Of a stretch of 64,000 bases of DNA, positions 39,021-53,522 are shown piece after piece. The notes under the pieces are model-generated. The model did no database searches, had not been told where the DNA came from, and saw only the letters and a program-made list of their open reading frames with translations. A program made the position numbers and the translations under genes. This DNA is from Sporosarcina limicola (GTDB lineage Bacteria; Bacillota; Bacilli; Bacillales_A; Planococcaceae), in contig NZ_JADBEL010000002.1 of NCBI RefSeq assembly GCF_014873855.1, forward strand, positions 137,307 through 201,306. The letters are read 5' to 3'. The stretch's first letter is position 1. Every line of letters begins with the position of its first letter.

Positions 39021-39551
39021 TTGATTACAGAACTACACACTGAGCGATTATATTTAAGGAAGATGAAGGAGTCGGATTCGTCTAGCTTGTTTACTATTTG
39101 GTCTGACCCAGATGTTACTAAATTTATGAATATCAGTAGTTTCACTGATGAAAACCAAGCAAAAGATATGATTAATCTCCTTAATGAATTGTCTCAGGAT
39201 AACAAAGCAGCTCGGTTCACCATAATTGAATTAGAATCTAATGAAATTATCGGTTCTTGTGGTTATAATTCCTTAGACTTTGAAAATGCTAAAGCAGAAA
39301 TTGGATATGATATTGCCAGAGCATTTTGGGGTAGAGGATATGCTACAGAAGCCATCTATTCTTTGTTAGACTATGCATTCACATCCCTAGAACTAAATAG
39401 AATCGAAGCAAAAGTAGAACCCGAAAACGTAAATTCTATAAAACTTTTACGAAAGTTGAACTTTATATTCGAGGGGACACTGAGACAATCTGAAAGATCG
39501 AAAGGAAAGTTTATTGATCTTACTATTTATTCTAAATTAAGAACAGATTGA
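39021..39551 (+). CDS. RimJ/RimL-type GNAT acetyltransferase
   Basis: 176 residues from TTG 39021. The ATG five codons upstream forms part of the ribosome binding site TGGAGG, which is spaced eight bases from the TTG. It begins with the family's TERLYLRKMKESDSSSLF. It has EIGYDIARAFWGRGYATEA as the acetyl-CoA loop, and NRIEAKVEPENVNSIKLLRK and NFIFEGTLRQ near the end. Such enzymes acetylate ribosomal protein N-termini or small molecules; the substrate here is unknown. Confidence 0.87.
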   Translation: MITELHTERLYLRKMKESDSSSLFTIWSDPDVTKFMNISSFTDENQAKDMINLLNELSQDNKAARFTIIELESNEIIGSCGYNSLDFENAKAEIGYDIARAFWGRGYATEAIYSLLDYAFTSLELNRIEAKVEPENVNSIKLLRKLNFIFEGTLRQSERSKGKFIDLTIYSKLRTD

Positions 39552-39564
39552 CTTGATTCTTCCT

Positions 39565-39600
39565 GCCTATACTTCAATGAAGTATAGGCTGCTTTCTATT
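39565..39600 (+). terminator. Terminator after the RimJ-like gene
   Basis: GCCTATACTT pairs with AAGTATAGGC around CAATG, followed by TGCTTTCTATTTT. Confidence 0.75.
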
Positions 39601-39618
39601 TTATCGATTTCGCGCTGA

Positions 39619-39723
39619 ATGGCCCGATTACCTACACCTCTCGATAATTTAGCGAAGATATGCGTTGCATTGAATTGTGAAATCAGTGATATTTTGATAT
39701 TAGAAAAAGAGCAAACGGAGTGA
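39619..39723 (+). pseudogene. 3' fragment of an XRE-type HTH regulator
   Basis: A 34-codon open frame with TGA immediately upstream. It reads PTPLDNLAKICVALNCEISD followed by ILILEKEQTE. This matches the last two helices of small Cro/CI-type regulators (pattern LDxLxKICxALNCxISDIL). The DNA-recognition half is missing, so it is most likely a remnant. It lies in a 340-base gap that otherwise shows only A/T-rich sequence and a weak hairpin near 39875. Confidence 0.55.
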
Positions 39724-39895
39724 TCCGCAAGTTCTTTTTATATACCCATTTGTACCTTTCATATGCGACACATAATGCTCCCAATGTGCAACAAGGTATT
39801 TTAAAAATCTATATTTTAATCAATTTTCCATTTCCAACAAACTGAGTAAAACGCACCACCCGAAGGCAGTACAAAATTTTAATATTTTGTTGTTA

Positions 39896-40546
39896 TTATC
39901 GGTCTGACTGAACTTGTTCTCTTAAACCACCATCATCCCGTATTTCAAATTTCCCAATTTTTCCTGGTTCTGAAAGAATTGCCGTACCTTTTACTTCGTG
40001 TTGTGAAACTTCACCTGCATTATTCGTATATTCTACCTGAGCGGTAAAGTCATAAAACTTGGGAGTGTTAATATTCTCACTTTTAGTTACTTGTATATCA
40101 CTAACTTTCATTTCGTATCTAACATTTTCGTAAAAGCCTAAATATCCATAATGATATTTAAAAGCAATAACAGTAGAAATAAGGGTATCAAAAGCATTAT
40201 CCGTAAAGTAAGGTCCATACGTTTTTTTCACTAAGTCCACGTAGGCACGCCATTCGTCTGAGACCCCCGACTCTTCGCCTCCATTTACTTCATTTGCTTC
40301 AGGTGTGTGGCTGCCTATTTCGGTCATTTTTTTATCGATATTTTTGACAATAACCAAATATTCTTCGTTCGGAACTGTAAACTCCGATTCAAGAACAGCT
40401 TGGACTGCTTCTATATTTTTATCTTCTGATGAAACAATCACTTCTTCTTGGTGTTCAGGATTTTCCTCCGAACAGCCCGCAAACAGAAAACACGAGCTAA
40501 TCAAGAATAAGATGCCTCCTTTTTTTTTGATTTGTTTATTATACAT
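39896..40546 (-). CDS. Predicted lipoprotein of unknown function
   Basis: 216 residues. The N-terminus is basic (MYNKQIKKKGG) with a hydrophobic core and the lipobox FAGC near residue 25, so it should be lipid-anchored outside the membrane. The mature part is acidic, then contains a globular region (FTDNAFDTLISTVIAFKYHY) and a beta-strand-rich end. No family is recognised. It sits just downstream of the pyrE terminator, in the accessory interval. Confidence 0.75.
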   Translation of the reverse strand: MYNKQIKKKGGILFLISSCFLFAGCSEENPEHQEEVIVSSEDKNIEAVQAVLESEFTVPNEEYLVIVKNIDKKMTEIGSHTPEANEVNGGEESGVSDEWRAYVDLVKKTYGPYFTDNAFDTLISTVIAFKYHYGYLGFYENVRYEMKVSDIQVTKSENINTPKFYDFTAQVEYTNNAGEVSQHEVKGTAILSEPGKIGKFEIRDDGGLREQVQSDR

Positions 40547-40714
40547 GCTAATCCCCCCCTGATAATTTGTCTAATGTTAAAGTTATTATCTTATGTAAAT
40601 TATAATACGTTATAAAAACTAAAAGGTTTCATTTTTCTATCTTTTACTCATTTACGCGAAACCCACAAGTTCCCTTTTTATAAAATTTGTATTGTTATCT
40701 CAACTAAACGCCGA

Positions 40715-40752
40715 TTGTATAAACAAAATGAGCTGCCGAAGCAACTCATTCT
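40715..40752 (-). terminator. Terminator of the pyr operon
   Basis: AATGAGTTGC pairs with GCAGCTCATT around TTCG and is followed by TTGTTTATA on the minus strand. A decayed copy lies at 37.9 kb. Confidence 0.85.
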
Positions 40753-40775
40753 AATAATTTTCTTATTCACGAAAC

Positions 40776-41407
40776 TTATTTCAACAAACCCGCCTTCAAC
40801 TTGCCATGCCAGTCCAGCAAACTTGTAATCGATGCTTCGCTGATTGCTCCGCTATCTTTCGCCGCCTCTGTGAGCGCTCCAAAATTGGTTAAACTACTGT
40901 ATGATAAGCCTTCCGTTGCAAAGGCTTCATCGGCGCTTTTGAGTTCGTATGTAAAGATTGCAACAACGCCTGTTACTTCGACGCCTTCGGAACGTAGCGC
41001 TTGTGCTGCATTCAAACTACTACCGCCTGTCGAGATAAGGTCTTCGATAATGACCGCTTTATCTGTATCAGCAACTTTCCCTTCAATCTGACGGCTGCGT
41101 CCATGTCCTTTTGCCTTCGAACGGATGTACACCATTGGCAAGCCCAGAATATCTGCAACCCATGCCGCGTGAGGGATCCCAGCTGTCGCAGTTCCGGCGA
41201 TTACCGTCGTTTCAGGATAGTTTTCACGGATTAGATCCGCAAGACCTTCCGCGATTTGTTTCCTTCCAACTGGATCTGACATTGTCAAACGATTATCACA
41301 GTAAATCGGTGATTCAATTCCCGAAGCCCATGTGAATGGCTCATCTGGACTTAATGCCACTGCTCCAACGTTCAATAGGATTTTCGCAATTTCTTTTTTC
41401 TCAGTCA

Positions 41408-41408
<1 letters not shown>
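40776..41408 (-). CDS. pyrE: Orotate phosphoribosyltransferase
   Basis: Joins orotate to PRPP, giving OMP. 210 residues. The substrate region is FTWASGIESPIYCDNRL, and the PRPP-binding motif is AVIIEDLISTGGSSLNAA. The start ATG 41408 shares one base with the pyrF stop (TAATG), and AAGGGG lies upstream; a longer in-frame start lies within pyrF. Last gene of the operon. Its terminal codons and terminator are duplicated 2.8 kb downstream. Confidence 0.96.
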
Positions 41409-43798
<2,390 letters not shown>

Positions 43799-43802
<4 letters not shown>

Positions 43803-46800
43803 ACACGTACCTCCTGTTTGGACATTTCCTCCGTCTGGAATGTCATCGATTCGATAACGCGGAGCATGGCATCAGCCGTATCCAAGGAAGTGAAACAAGG
43901 AATGCCATTCTCAACCGAATCACGTCGAATTCTAAAGCCATCGCGTTCCGGCTGCTTTCCTTTTGTTAACGTATTGATGACGACTTGCGCTTCGCCTTTT
44001 TGAATGACATCAAGAAGTGTCGGTCCTTCCGAGCCAATTTTATCGACCAGTTTGACCGGAATCCCAGCTTCCTTCAACACACGCGCCGTACCTTCTGTCG
44101 CCAGAATGTGGTAGCCGATGTTGGTGAAGCGTTGAGCGATGCCGACCATTTCTTCCTTGTCTTTATCCGCCACAGTCATCAACACAGAACCATATTCTTT
44201 TATTTCCATTCCGGCGGCTACTAGACCTTTGTACAGTGCTTTTTCGAGCGTCGTATCTTTCCCCATAACTTCACCCGTCGACTTCATCTCAGGTCCGAGC
44301 GTAATGTCGACACGGCGCAATTTCGCGAATGAAAACACCGGTACTTTCACATAAACGCCAGCTGGTGCGATTGCAAGCCCCGTTCCATAGCCCTGTTCTG
44401 TAATGGATTGTCCAAGAATCGCCTTCGTCGCGATGTTAGCCATCGGAATGTTGGTGATTTTACTCAAGAACGGCACTGTACGGCTTGAACGTGGATTCAC
44501 CTCAATCACATACACTTGGCCTTCTGAAATGACGTACTGGATATTGAGCAACCCAATAATACCAAGGCCTTTTGCGAGCCGAGTTGTGTAATCGACAATT
44601 GTCGACATTTGGCTTTCCGATAAATTTTGTGGTGGGTACACGGCAATCGAGTCACCCGAGTGAACACCTGCGCGTTCGATATGTTCCATGATGCCTGGTA
44701 TTAAAACATTTTCTCCATCGCAAATTGCGTCTACTTCGATTTCAGTACCTGTCAAATAGCGATCGACAAGGATGGGGTGGTCTGGACTTGCTTCGACTGC
44801 ATGCTCCATATAGTGAAGCAACTCTTCTTCAAGGTAGACAATTTCCATCGCGCGCCCACCAAGAACATAGGAAGGTCTAACGAGAACGGGATAACCGATT
44901 TCATTGGCAATGACGACTGCTTCTGGTACAGAGACGGCTGTTTTTCCAAGTGGTTGTGGGATGCCAATGTCACGCAATGCACTTTCAAACTTATTGCGAT
45001 TCTCTGCACGGTCGATATCTTCAAGAGAAGTCCCTAAAATTTTCACGCCGCGTGCTTCAAGTCCTGCCGCCAAGTTAATGGCCGTTTGACCACCAAATTG
45101 GACGATGACACCTTCTGGCTGTTCAAGATCGATGATATGCATGACATCCTCGATTGTGAGCGGTTCAAAGTAAAGTTTGTCCGAAATCGAGAAGTCTGTC
45201 GAAACCGTTTCAGGGTTATTATTAACGATGATTGCTTCGTAGCCTGCTTCTTGAATCGCCCAGACGGAATGTACTGTTGCGTAGTCAAACTCGACGCCTT
45301 GTCCGATTCGAATCGGCCCTGAACCTAAGACAACAACACTTTTCTTAGCTGATTTAACGGATTCATTTTCATCTTCATATGTGCCGTAAAAATAAGGTGT
45401 ATCCGATTCATATTCACCCGCACATGTGTCAACTTTTTTATAAACCGGGATGAGACCTCGCTCTTTGCGCCAGTCATATATCGTACGTTCGTCCGAATTC
45501 CATAATTTCGCGACGGTTATATCAGCAAAGCCCATCCGTTTTGCCTTGCGTAAAGTTGCGAAGTCAAACGGATTCGCTTGCAATACTTGTTCGAACTGAA
45601 CGATTTTTTGAAGCTTGCGCAGGAAAAAGACGTCAATCTGACTCCAATCATTGACCGTTTCGACGCTCACCCCTCTTCGGAATGCTTCGCCGATGAAGAA
45701 TAGACGTTCATCTCCCGCACGTCGGATGCGCTTCTCAATCCATTCATCCGTCATCTCGCTACCATTTTTCAATGATAAGCCGAATTGACCTGTTTCAAGT
45801 GAACGTACTGCTTTTAGGATTGACTCTTCGAATGTGCGACCCATTGCCATTACTTCGCCCGTCGCTTTCATTTGCGTTCCAAGATTCCGTTTTGCGGATT
45901 CGAATTTATCGAACGGCCAGCGTGGAATTTTCGTCACGATATAGTCGAGTGTTGGCTCGAAACAAGCATACGTCGTGCCTGTGACCGGGTTCATCATTTC
46001 GTCGAGCGTTAGGCCGACTGCGATTTTCGCTGCGAGTTTGGCAATCGGATAGCCTGTCGCTTTCGATGCCAATGCAGATGATCGGCTGACACGTGGGTTC
46101 ACTTCAATGATGTAGTAATTAAAACTATGCGGATCAAGTGCCAGTTGAACGTTACATCCACCCTCAATTTTCAGCTCACGGATTATTCTCAACGACACAT
46201 TTCGTAGCATCTGATTTTCACGGTCCGAAAGCGTTTGGCATGGAGCTGCGACAATTGAATCACCCGTATGGATCCCAACAGCATCGACGTTCTCCATATT
46301 ACAGACAACAATTGCATTATCCGCCGAATCGCGCATCACTTCATATTCAATTTCCTTGAAACCCGCAATCGATTTTTCCAATAGACATTGAGTTACTGGA
46401 CTGTATTTCAAACCACCTGTAACAATCTCTTCAAGTTCCTTATCAGTATGACAAATACCGCCGCCTGTGCCGCCCATTGTGAATGCAGGACGCACGATGA
46501 CAGGGTACCCGATTTTAGCGACAAATGCATGGGCTTCTTCGAGGTTATGGATAATATCACTTTCTGGAACAGGTTCTCCCATTTCATTCATCAACGTCCG
46601 GAACAAGTCTCGGTCTTCCGCTTGATGGATTGCATGAAGCTTTGTGCCAAGAATTTCAATGCCAAGTTCATCCAAAATACCTGATTCATGAAGTTCGATT
46701 GCCATATTCAAACCCGTTTGTCCGCCAAGCGTCGGAAGGAGTGCGTCCGGACGTTCTTTACGAATAATGCGGCTGACGAAATCGAGTGTGAGCGGTTCAA

Positions 46801-46996
46801 TATACACTTTGTCTGCGATTTCAGTGTCTGTCATAATCGTTGCTGGGTTGGAGTTGATAAGGATGACGCGGTAGCCCTCTTCTTTTAATGAAAGACAGGC
46901 TTGCGTTCCGGCATAGTCGAATTCTGCTGCCTGTCCGATGACAATAGGACCTGATCCGATAACTAAAATAGTTTCAATATCTTGACGTTTAGGCAT
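43799..46996 (-). CDS. carB: Carbamoyl-phosphate synthase, large subunit (pyrimidine-specific)
   Basis: Makes carbamoyl phosphate from bicarbonate, ammonia and two ATP. 1065 residues, the usual Bacillus length. Two homologous ATP-grasp halves are visible: [19 protein letters not shown] near the start and [19 protein letters not shown] near residue 560. The C-terminal MGS-like regulatory domain is from about 930. Encoded within the pyr operon next to carA, hence the pyrimidine (pyrAB) isozyme; an arginine-specific pair may exist elsewhere. Confidence 0.97.
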
Positions 46997-48092
46997 TGAT
47001 ATTCTCCTCCCTGTTGCTTGTTTTCATTAAATCAGTAAACCTATCAAACAAGTGATTCGAATCTTCGGGCCCAGGTGAACCTTCTGGATGGAACTGGACG
47101 GAAAAAGCATCATAAACTGTACTTCGCACACCTTCGACGATGCCATCATTCAGTGCTTTATGCGTTACTTCAAGTCCTGTGCCTTCTATTGACGCCTCAT
47201 CGACTGCATAGCCATGGCATTGAACTGTTAATTCGGTGCGTCCTGAAGTTAAGTCTTTCACTGGATAATTACCGCCGTAATGACCGTTCTTCAGTTTTAA
47301 TGTGCGTGCACCGCATGCAAGGGCAAATAACTGATGTCCAAGCCCAATACCGAAGATTGGGGCTTTACCTACTAATTCTTTGATGGTTTCGACTGCCCCT
47401 TCGACGTCTTCGGGATTACCCGGTCCGCTTGAAAGAACGATGCCGTCTGGGAATAACGCAAGAATTTCTTTTGTCGAAGTTGTGTAAGGAACTACGATAA
47501 CGTCGCAATCCCGCTTGTTCAGTTCGCGTAAAATACCATGCTTCATGCCGTAATCGATGAGAACTACACGCTCTCCTCGGCCTGGGCTTGGATAGGGTTT
47601 TTTCGTCGACACACGCGCAACTAAGTCTGTAGGTAATATGTAGGATTGCAGTTGGGCAATTTTCTCCTGACTATCCACTTCTTCATTAACCGCGGTCAAC
47701 ATCCCTTTCAACGGACCTTTTTCACGTAAAACCCGTGTCAATTTCCGTGTATCGATTTCCTGGATTCCTGGAATACCTTTCAATGTAAGTAGTTCACAAA
47801 GTGTCATGCCGCTACGGAAATTTGACGGTTCATCCGATAGTTCACGGACAACAATGCCGCTTGCCGTAAGTTCGATTGATTCATAATCATCTCGGTTAAT
47901 GCCGTAGTTGCCGATGAGTGGATAAGTCATGACGATAATCTGTCCACAACCAGATGGATTTGAAATCGTTTCCTGGTACCCAGTCATGCCGGTTGTGAAA
48001 ACTGTTTCTCCGATTGAAGCTGTATCAGAACCAAATGCAATCCCTTCAAAAATCGTGCCGTCTTCTAAAATGAGCATTCGTTTTTTCATCAT
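46989..48092 (-). CDS. carA: Carbamoyl-phosphate synthase, small (glutaminase) subunit
   Basis: Hydrolyses glutamine for CarB. ATG 48092 overlaps the pyrC stop (ATGA) and follows GGGAGG by seven bases; the frame is open further upstream without support, giving 367 residues. It has an N-terminal CPSase domain ([13 protein letters not shown]) and a class I amidotransferase domain with [17 protein letters not shown]. In this motif the residue normally occupied by the nucleophilic cysteine (GICLGHQ in most homologues) appears as Gly in GIGLGHQ. This is unexpected and is reported as a finding. The [10 protein letters not shown] end carries the catalytic His/Glu. Confidence 0.94.
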   Translation of the reverse strand: MMKKRMLILEDGTIFEGIAFGSDTASIGETVFTTGMTGYQETISNPSGCGQIIVMTYPLIGNYGINRDDYESIELTASGIVVRELSDEPSNFRSGMTLCELLTLKGIPGIQEIDTRKLTRVLREKGPLKGMLTAVNEEVDSQEKIAQLQSYILPTDLVARVSTKKPYPSPGRGERVVLIDYGMKHGILRELNKRDCDVIVVPYTTSTKEILALFPDGIVLSSGPGNPEDVEGAVETIKELVGKAPIFGIGLGHQLFALACGARTLKLKNGHYGGNYPVKDLTSGRTELTVQCHGYAVDEASIEGTGLEVTHKALNDGIVEGVRSTVYDAFSVQFHPEGSPGPEDSNHLFDRFTDLMKTSNREENINA

Positions 48093-49366
48093 TGGCCATC
48101 CTCCCAAACTACTTTTCCACCGTAAATCGTTTTCACAGGCCAGCCCGTGCATTTCCACCCATTAAATGGTGTGTTCTTTCCTTTTGAAACAAATGTCGTC
48201 CGATTGATTTCCTGTTCTTTAGTCAAATCAATCAATACCAGATCTGCTACAGCACCGACTTCGATTTTCCCATAAGGTAAGCCGAATACATCGGCTGGTT
48301 TCTTCGTCATCCAATCGATGAGCTGTTGCAATGTCCATGTGCCTTCTTTCACGAAATTCGTATAGAGAAGGGGGAATGCTGTTTCAAATCCCGTAATGCC
48401 GAATGGTGCCCTTTGCATGCCAACCGCTTTTTCTTCTGCGGTATGAGGTGCATGATCCGTAGCGATGACGTCAAGCGTACCATCAAGCAAACCCTCTCGG
48501 AGCGCATGGAGGTCTTCTTTTCCACGCAGTGGTGGGTTCATCTTCCAATCCGCATTGTCATTTGGGATATCATCTTCTGACAGTAGCAGATGATGCGGAC
48601 TTACTTCTGCTGTGACGTGGACGCCTGCTTTCTTTGCATCACGGATAACACGAACCGATTCCTTCGTACTGACGTGGCAAACATGATAATGGGCACCCGC
48701 AGCTTCAGCGAGCAGGATATCACGAGCGATATGTACGGATTCTGCAATTGAAGGGATACCAGGTAAGCCGAGCTCTTTATTTCGTTTCCCCTCATGCATT
48801 GCACCGCCGTAAATGAGCGTATTATCTTCACAATGCGCGACAATCGGCATGCCAATTTTAGCTGCATCTTGCATCGCTTCGTACATCATCCCTGCCTGTT
48901 GCACACCCACACCATCGTCAGTAAATGCGAATGCGCCATGTTCTTTCAACTCCGCAAGATTAGTCCGTTCTTTACCCGCTTCGCGGATTGTGATTGATGC
49001 GTAAGGAAGTACACGGATGAGTGCATTTTTCTCAATCAAGTCATTGATAAAGGTTAGATTTTCTTTCGTATCTGGTACTGGACGAGTGTTTGGCATTGAA
49101 CAGATTGTTGTATAACCGCCTTTTGCTGCTGCTCGCGTTCCACTTTCAATCGTCTCCTTATGCTCGCCCCCTGGCTCACGAAGGTGAACATGGACATCTA
49201 TGAAACCTGGTGCAAGGAACAACCCTCGTCCTTCAATTAGTTCAGCATCCCCTTCCTCCAAATTTTCACCGATGCTCGAAACTTTATCCCCTGTAATTTT
49301 CACATCCGTTGTGATTAGTTCACCTTCAGCGTTTAGCGTCTGTACCCCTTGAATGATTTTCTCCAT
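48089..49366 (-). CDS. pyrC: Dihydroorotase
   Basis: Cyclizes carbamoyl-aspartate to dihydroorotate. 425 residues, a type I amidohydrolase. The zinc motif is [12 protein letters not shown], and other ligands are in [17 protein letters not shown] and [10 protein letters not shown]. It is separated from pyrB by one base. Confidence 0.97.
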   Translation of the reverse strand: MEKIIQGVQTLNAEGELITTDVKITGDKVSSIGENLEEGDAELIEGRGLFLAPGFIDVHVHLREPGGEHKETIESGTRAAAKGGYTTICSMPNTRPVPDTKENLTFINDLIEKNALIRVLPYASITIREAGKERTNLAELKEHGAFAFTDDGVGVQQAGMMYEAMQDAAKIGMPIVAHCEDNTLIYGGAMHEGKRNKELGLPGIPSIAESVHIARDILLAEAAGAHYHVCHVSTKESVRVIRDAKKAGVHVTAEVSPHHLLLSEDDIPNDNADWKMNPPLRGKEDLHALREGLLDGTLDVIATDHAPHTAEEKAVGMQRAPFGITGFETAFPLLYTNFVKEGTWTLQQLIDWMTKKPADVFGLPYGKIEVGAVADLVLIDLTKEQEINRTTFVSKGKNTPFNGWKCTGWPVKTIYGGKVVWEDGQ

Positions 49367-49367
49367 G

Positions 49368-50264
<897 letters not shown>

Positions 50265-50393
50265 TTAAGTAAAAGCCTTCCCGATAAGCGGAAAGGCTCG
50301 TTTAAGCTGGTCATCCATATCCCTCCAAAACGTATGAAGAATAGATACCAAACGAACCTTTCCCCGCCTCTCAGGGCAGTGTTAAAAGGTCTG
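50265..50393 (-). promoter_or_regulatory. PyrR attenuator between pyrP and pyrB
   Basis: The minus-strand RNA contains GCCCTGAGAGGC (50365-50376), which fits the PyrR binding-loop pattern. About 70 bases later comes a terminator hairpin, GAGCCTTTCC/GGGAAGGCTTTT (50268-50300). UMP-bound PyrR would favour termination before pyrB. Confidence 0.85.
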
Positions 50394-51680
50394 TTATTCA
50401 GTTTTATCAATCAAACTTTCGTTTGTTCTTCCTGGTAGTACCAAGTTGAGTACAACACCGATGATTGCGGCGAGCGCCATTCCTCCAATTTCGAAGGTTT
50501 CACTGAATTTGATTGTTGCTCCACCGATTCCAACGACTAATATAACGGATGCAATGACGAGATTGCGTTGATTGCCAAAGTCGACTTTATGATCAACAAG
50601 CATGCGCAATCCTGAAGATGCGATAATCCCAAACAATAAGATCGAGATACCACCAAGTACTGCTGTCGGAATGGTCTGGATAACCGCCATCATTTTTCCG
50701 ATGAAGGAAAACAGAATCGCAAACACCGCTGCGCCTACGATGACATAGACACTGTATATTCTTGTAATTGCCATTACACCGATATTTTCTCCATATGTCG
50801 TCTTAGGCGGCCCTCCCAATAGACCACTGATCAAGGTACCAAGCCCATCTCCTAACAACGACCGATTCAAGCCTGGATCTTTGATGAAATCCTTTTCTAC
50901 GACACGCCCAAGAACAAGCTGGTGTCCGATATGCTCGGAAATCGTAACGATTGCAATCGGAACCATGATGACTAACAGGGTCGGCGTTATGATGAATTCA
51001 TAGTCTACTCCCGGTAATAAGAAATTTGGTATTTCAATCCAATCCGCTTTCTTCACTTTTGTGAAATCCAAGATTCCTATAAAACCGGAGTATATGTAAC
51101 CGACAATAATCCCTATTAAAACAGGCATCAGACTGATAACTCCTCTGAAAAACATGAGGCAGATGATGGCTGCTGCCAATGTCACCATTGCAGCTGAAAA
51201 GTGTAGCAAATTATAAACTGCTTTACCGTCTACTTTGATGGTACTTGCCATCTCAACTGCAACTGGGGCAACGGCCAACCCGATGACCATGATCACGGGG
51301 GCCACGACGATTGGTGGCAGTACTTTCATAATCCAATTAGGGCCAGTCTTCCAAATAAGCAAGGACACAATTCCGTAGACAAGCGCGACGAACATGCTTC
51401 CAATCATTGCACTGCCAATCCCGCCAGTTTTAGTAGCAATTTGAATCGGAATGATAAAGGCAAATGAAGAACCTAAGTACGCAGGCACTTGAAAGCGTGT
51501 CACAAGTACGAAGACGATTGTTGCGATACCACTTGTCAAAAGAGCAATTGCTGGGCTTAATCCGACAAGTTGGGGAACTAATATCGTTGCGCCAATCATC
51601 GCGAACATATGCTGCAAGCTGAGTATAAGCCATCTGTCTACTGTTGGTTTTTCATGTACATCTAATACTTTTTCACTCAT
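50394..51680 (-). CDS. pyrP: Uracil permease
   Basis: A uracil:proton symporter of the NCS2 family. 428 residues with about 12-14 hydrophobic segments. It contains family segments SLQHMFAMIGATILVPQLVG and LLGGPPKTTYGENIGVMAIT. ATG 51680 is spaced nine bases from AAGGAGG, better than the ATG two codons upstream. It follows pyrR with under 30 bases between them, leaving no room for the attenuator that B. subtilis has at this point. Confidence 0.95.
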   Translation of the reverse strand: MSEKVLDVHEKPTVDRWLILSLQHMFAMIGATILVPQLVGLSPAIALLTSGIATIVFVLVTRFQVPAYLGSSFAFIIPIQIATKTGGIGSAMIGSMFVALVYGIVSLLIWKTGPNWIMKVLPPIVVAPVIMVIGLAVAPVAVEMASTIKVDGKAVYNLLHFSAAMVTLAAAIICLMFFRGVISLMPVLIGIIVGYIYSGFIGILDFTKVKKADWIEIPNFLLPGVDYEFIITPTLLVIMVPIAIVTISEHIGHQLVLGRVVEKDFIKDPGLNRSLLGDGLGTLISGLLGGPPKTTYGENIGVMAITRIYSVYVIVGAAVFAILFSFIGKMMAVIQTIPTAVLGGISILLFGIIASSGLRMLVDHKVDFGNQRNLVIASVILVVGIGGATIKFSETFEIGGMALAAIIGVVLNLVLPGRTNESLIDKTE

Positions 51681-51708
51681 CTTCATTTTCCTCCTTGCGT
51701 CGTTTACT

Positions 51709-52413
<705 letters not shown>

Positions 52414-52435
52414 AGTCTAGACACCGACCCAAGTA

Positions 52436-52560
52436 TAAAAACCCTCCTGCCATAATTGGCGGGAGGGTTTACGTTCAGAAAAAACTATACAAAGGGACTG
52501 CGCGCAGCAGTCTTTGTATTTCCGAGCAACCTTCCCAGCCTCTCTGGACTGTTATTAAAG
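52436..52560 (-). promoter_or_regulatory. PyrR attenuator in the pyr operon leader
   Basis: The minus-strand RNA carries AGTCCAGAGAGGCT (52537-52550), an excellent match to the PyrR binding loop. A terminator follows: AAACCCTCCCGCC pairs with GGCAGGAGGGTTTTT (52436-52470). The intervening segment can form the antiterminator. Confidence 0.9.
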
Positions 52561-52585
52561 GTATCGCTATTTAATTGCTTTGTTC

Positions 52586-52615
52586 AGTATACAATTCATG
52601 CATCCTTTTTGTCAA
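52586..52615 (-). promoter_or_regulatory. Sigma-A promoter of the pyr operon
   Basis: TTGACA (52610-52615) and TATACT (52586-52591) with an 18-base spacer. The -35 box lies inside the last codons of ylyB. Confidence 0.85.
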
Positions 52616-53522
52616 CGCTTTGTCGCATTCTACCGACTAACGCTTGGAAGTCTTCCGGAAGAGGGGCATTGAACTCTAAGTATTCCCCTGTTGTAGGATG
52701 GTCAAATCCAATTGTCCCTGCATGCAAGACTTGCCCGCCGAATTCAATCGTCTTTTTCGGACCATATTTTGGATCCCCAACAAGTGGATAGCCAATGTAT
52801 TTCATATGGACACGAATCTGATGGGTTCTTCCCGTTTCAAGCCTACATTCAACAAGTGTGTAATCACCATAGCGCTCAAGCACTTTGAAATGTGTGACGG
52901 CATGCTTCCCTTTATCGATAATTGCCTGGCTTTGACGATCTCGTTTATCACGGCCAATCGGTGCATCGATTGTTCCGTTATCATGTGGAATATGGCCGTG
53001 TACAAGGGCTGTATAGACCCGGGTAACAGATTTCTCAACAAGCTGATTGACAAGCGAGACATGTGCCTGATCATTTTTTGCGACCATGAGAAGACCAGTT
53101 GTATCTTTATCAATACGATGGACGATACCTGGACGCAACACACCATTTATGCCGGATAGGTCGGTGCAATGGTGCATTAGACCATTAACGACTGTTCCCC
53201 CTGGGTGACCTGGCGCTGGATGAACGACCATGCCGCGTGGTTTATTGACAACGAGTACATCTTTATCTTCATAAACGATATCAAGATTAAGGTCTTCCGC
53301 AATGACGTCGAGTTCTACTGGCTCAGGTTCATCCACAGTCACGATGTCACCCAGCTTTACTTTATAATTCGGTTTCACTTGTATTCCGTCCAATAACACA
53401 AAGCCATCTTTCAACCAGTGCTGAATATGTGTGCGTGACCATTCTGAGTTAATGGATGACAACGCTTTGTCGATTCGACTTCCAACTTGCTCTTCCGTTA
53501 TTTCAATTTCAAATCTCTCCAT
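52596..53522 (-). CDS. ylyB: 23S rRNA pseudouridine synthase, RluD family (YlyB)
   Basis: 308 residues. It has an N-terminal S4 RNA-binding domain (SRIDKALSSIN...LDGIQVKPNYKV) and a RluA-type catalytic domain with the active aspartate in HRIDKDTTGLLMVAKN, then LETGRTHQIRVH. It probably modifies helix 69 of 23S rRNA. Starts one base after lspA ends. Its 3' end contains the pyr promoter. Confidence 0.94.
   Translation of the reverse strand: MERFEIEITEEQVGSRIDKALSSINSEWSRTHIQHWLKDGFVLLDGIQVKPNYKVKLGDIVTVDEPEPVELDVIAEDLNLDIVYEDKDVLVVNKPRGMVVHPAPGHPGGTVVNGLMHHCTDLSGINGVLRPGIVHRIDKDTTGLLMVAKNDQAHVSLVNQLVEKSVTRVYTALVHGHIPHDNGTIDAPIGRDKRDRQSQAIIDKGKHAVTHFKVLERYGDYTLVECRLETGRTHQIRVHMKYIGYPLVGDPKYGPKKTIEFGGQVLHAGTIGFDHPTTGEYLEFNAPLPEDFQALVGRMRQSVDKKDA

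Noticed and set aside
39870..39895. Strong terminator after the lipoprotein gene
   Set aside because: ACAAAATATT/AATTTTGT is a weak all-A/T palindrome without a clear T run.
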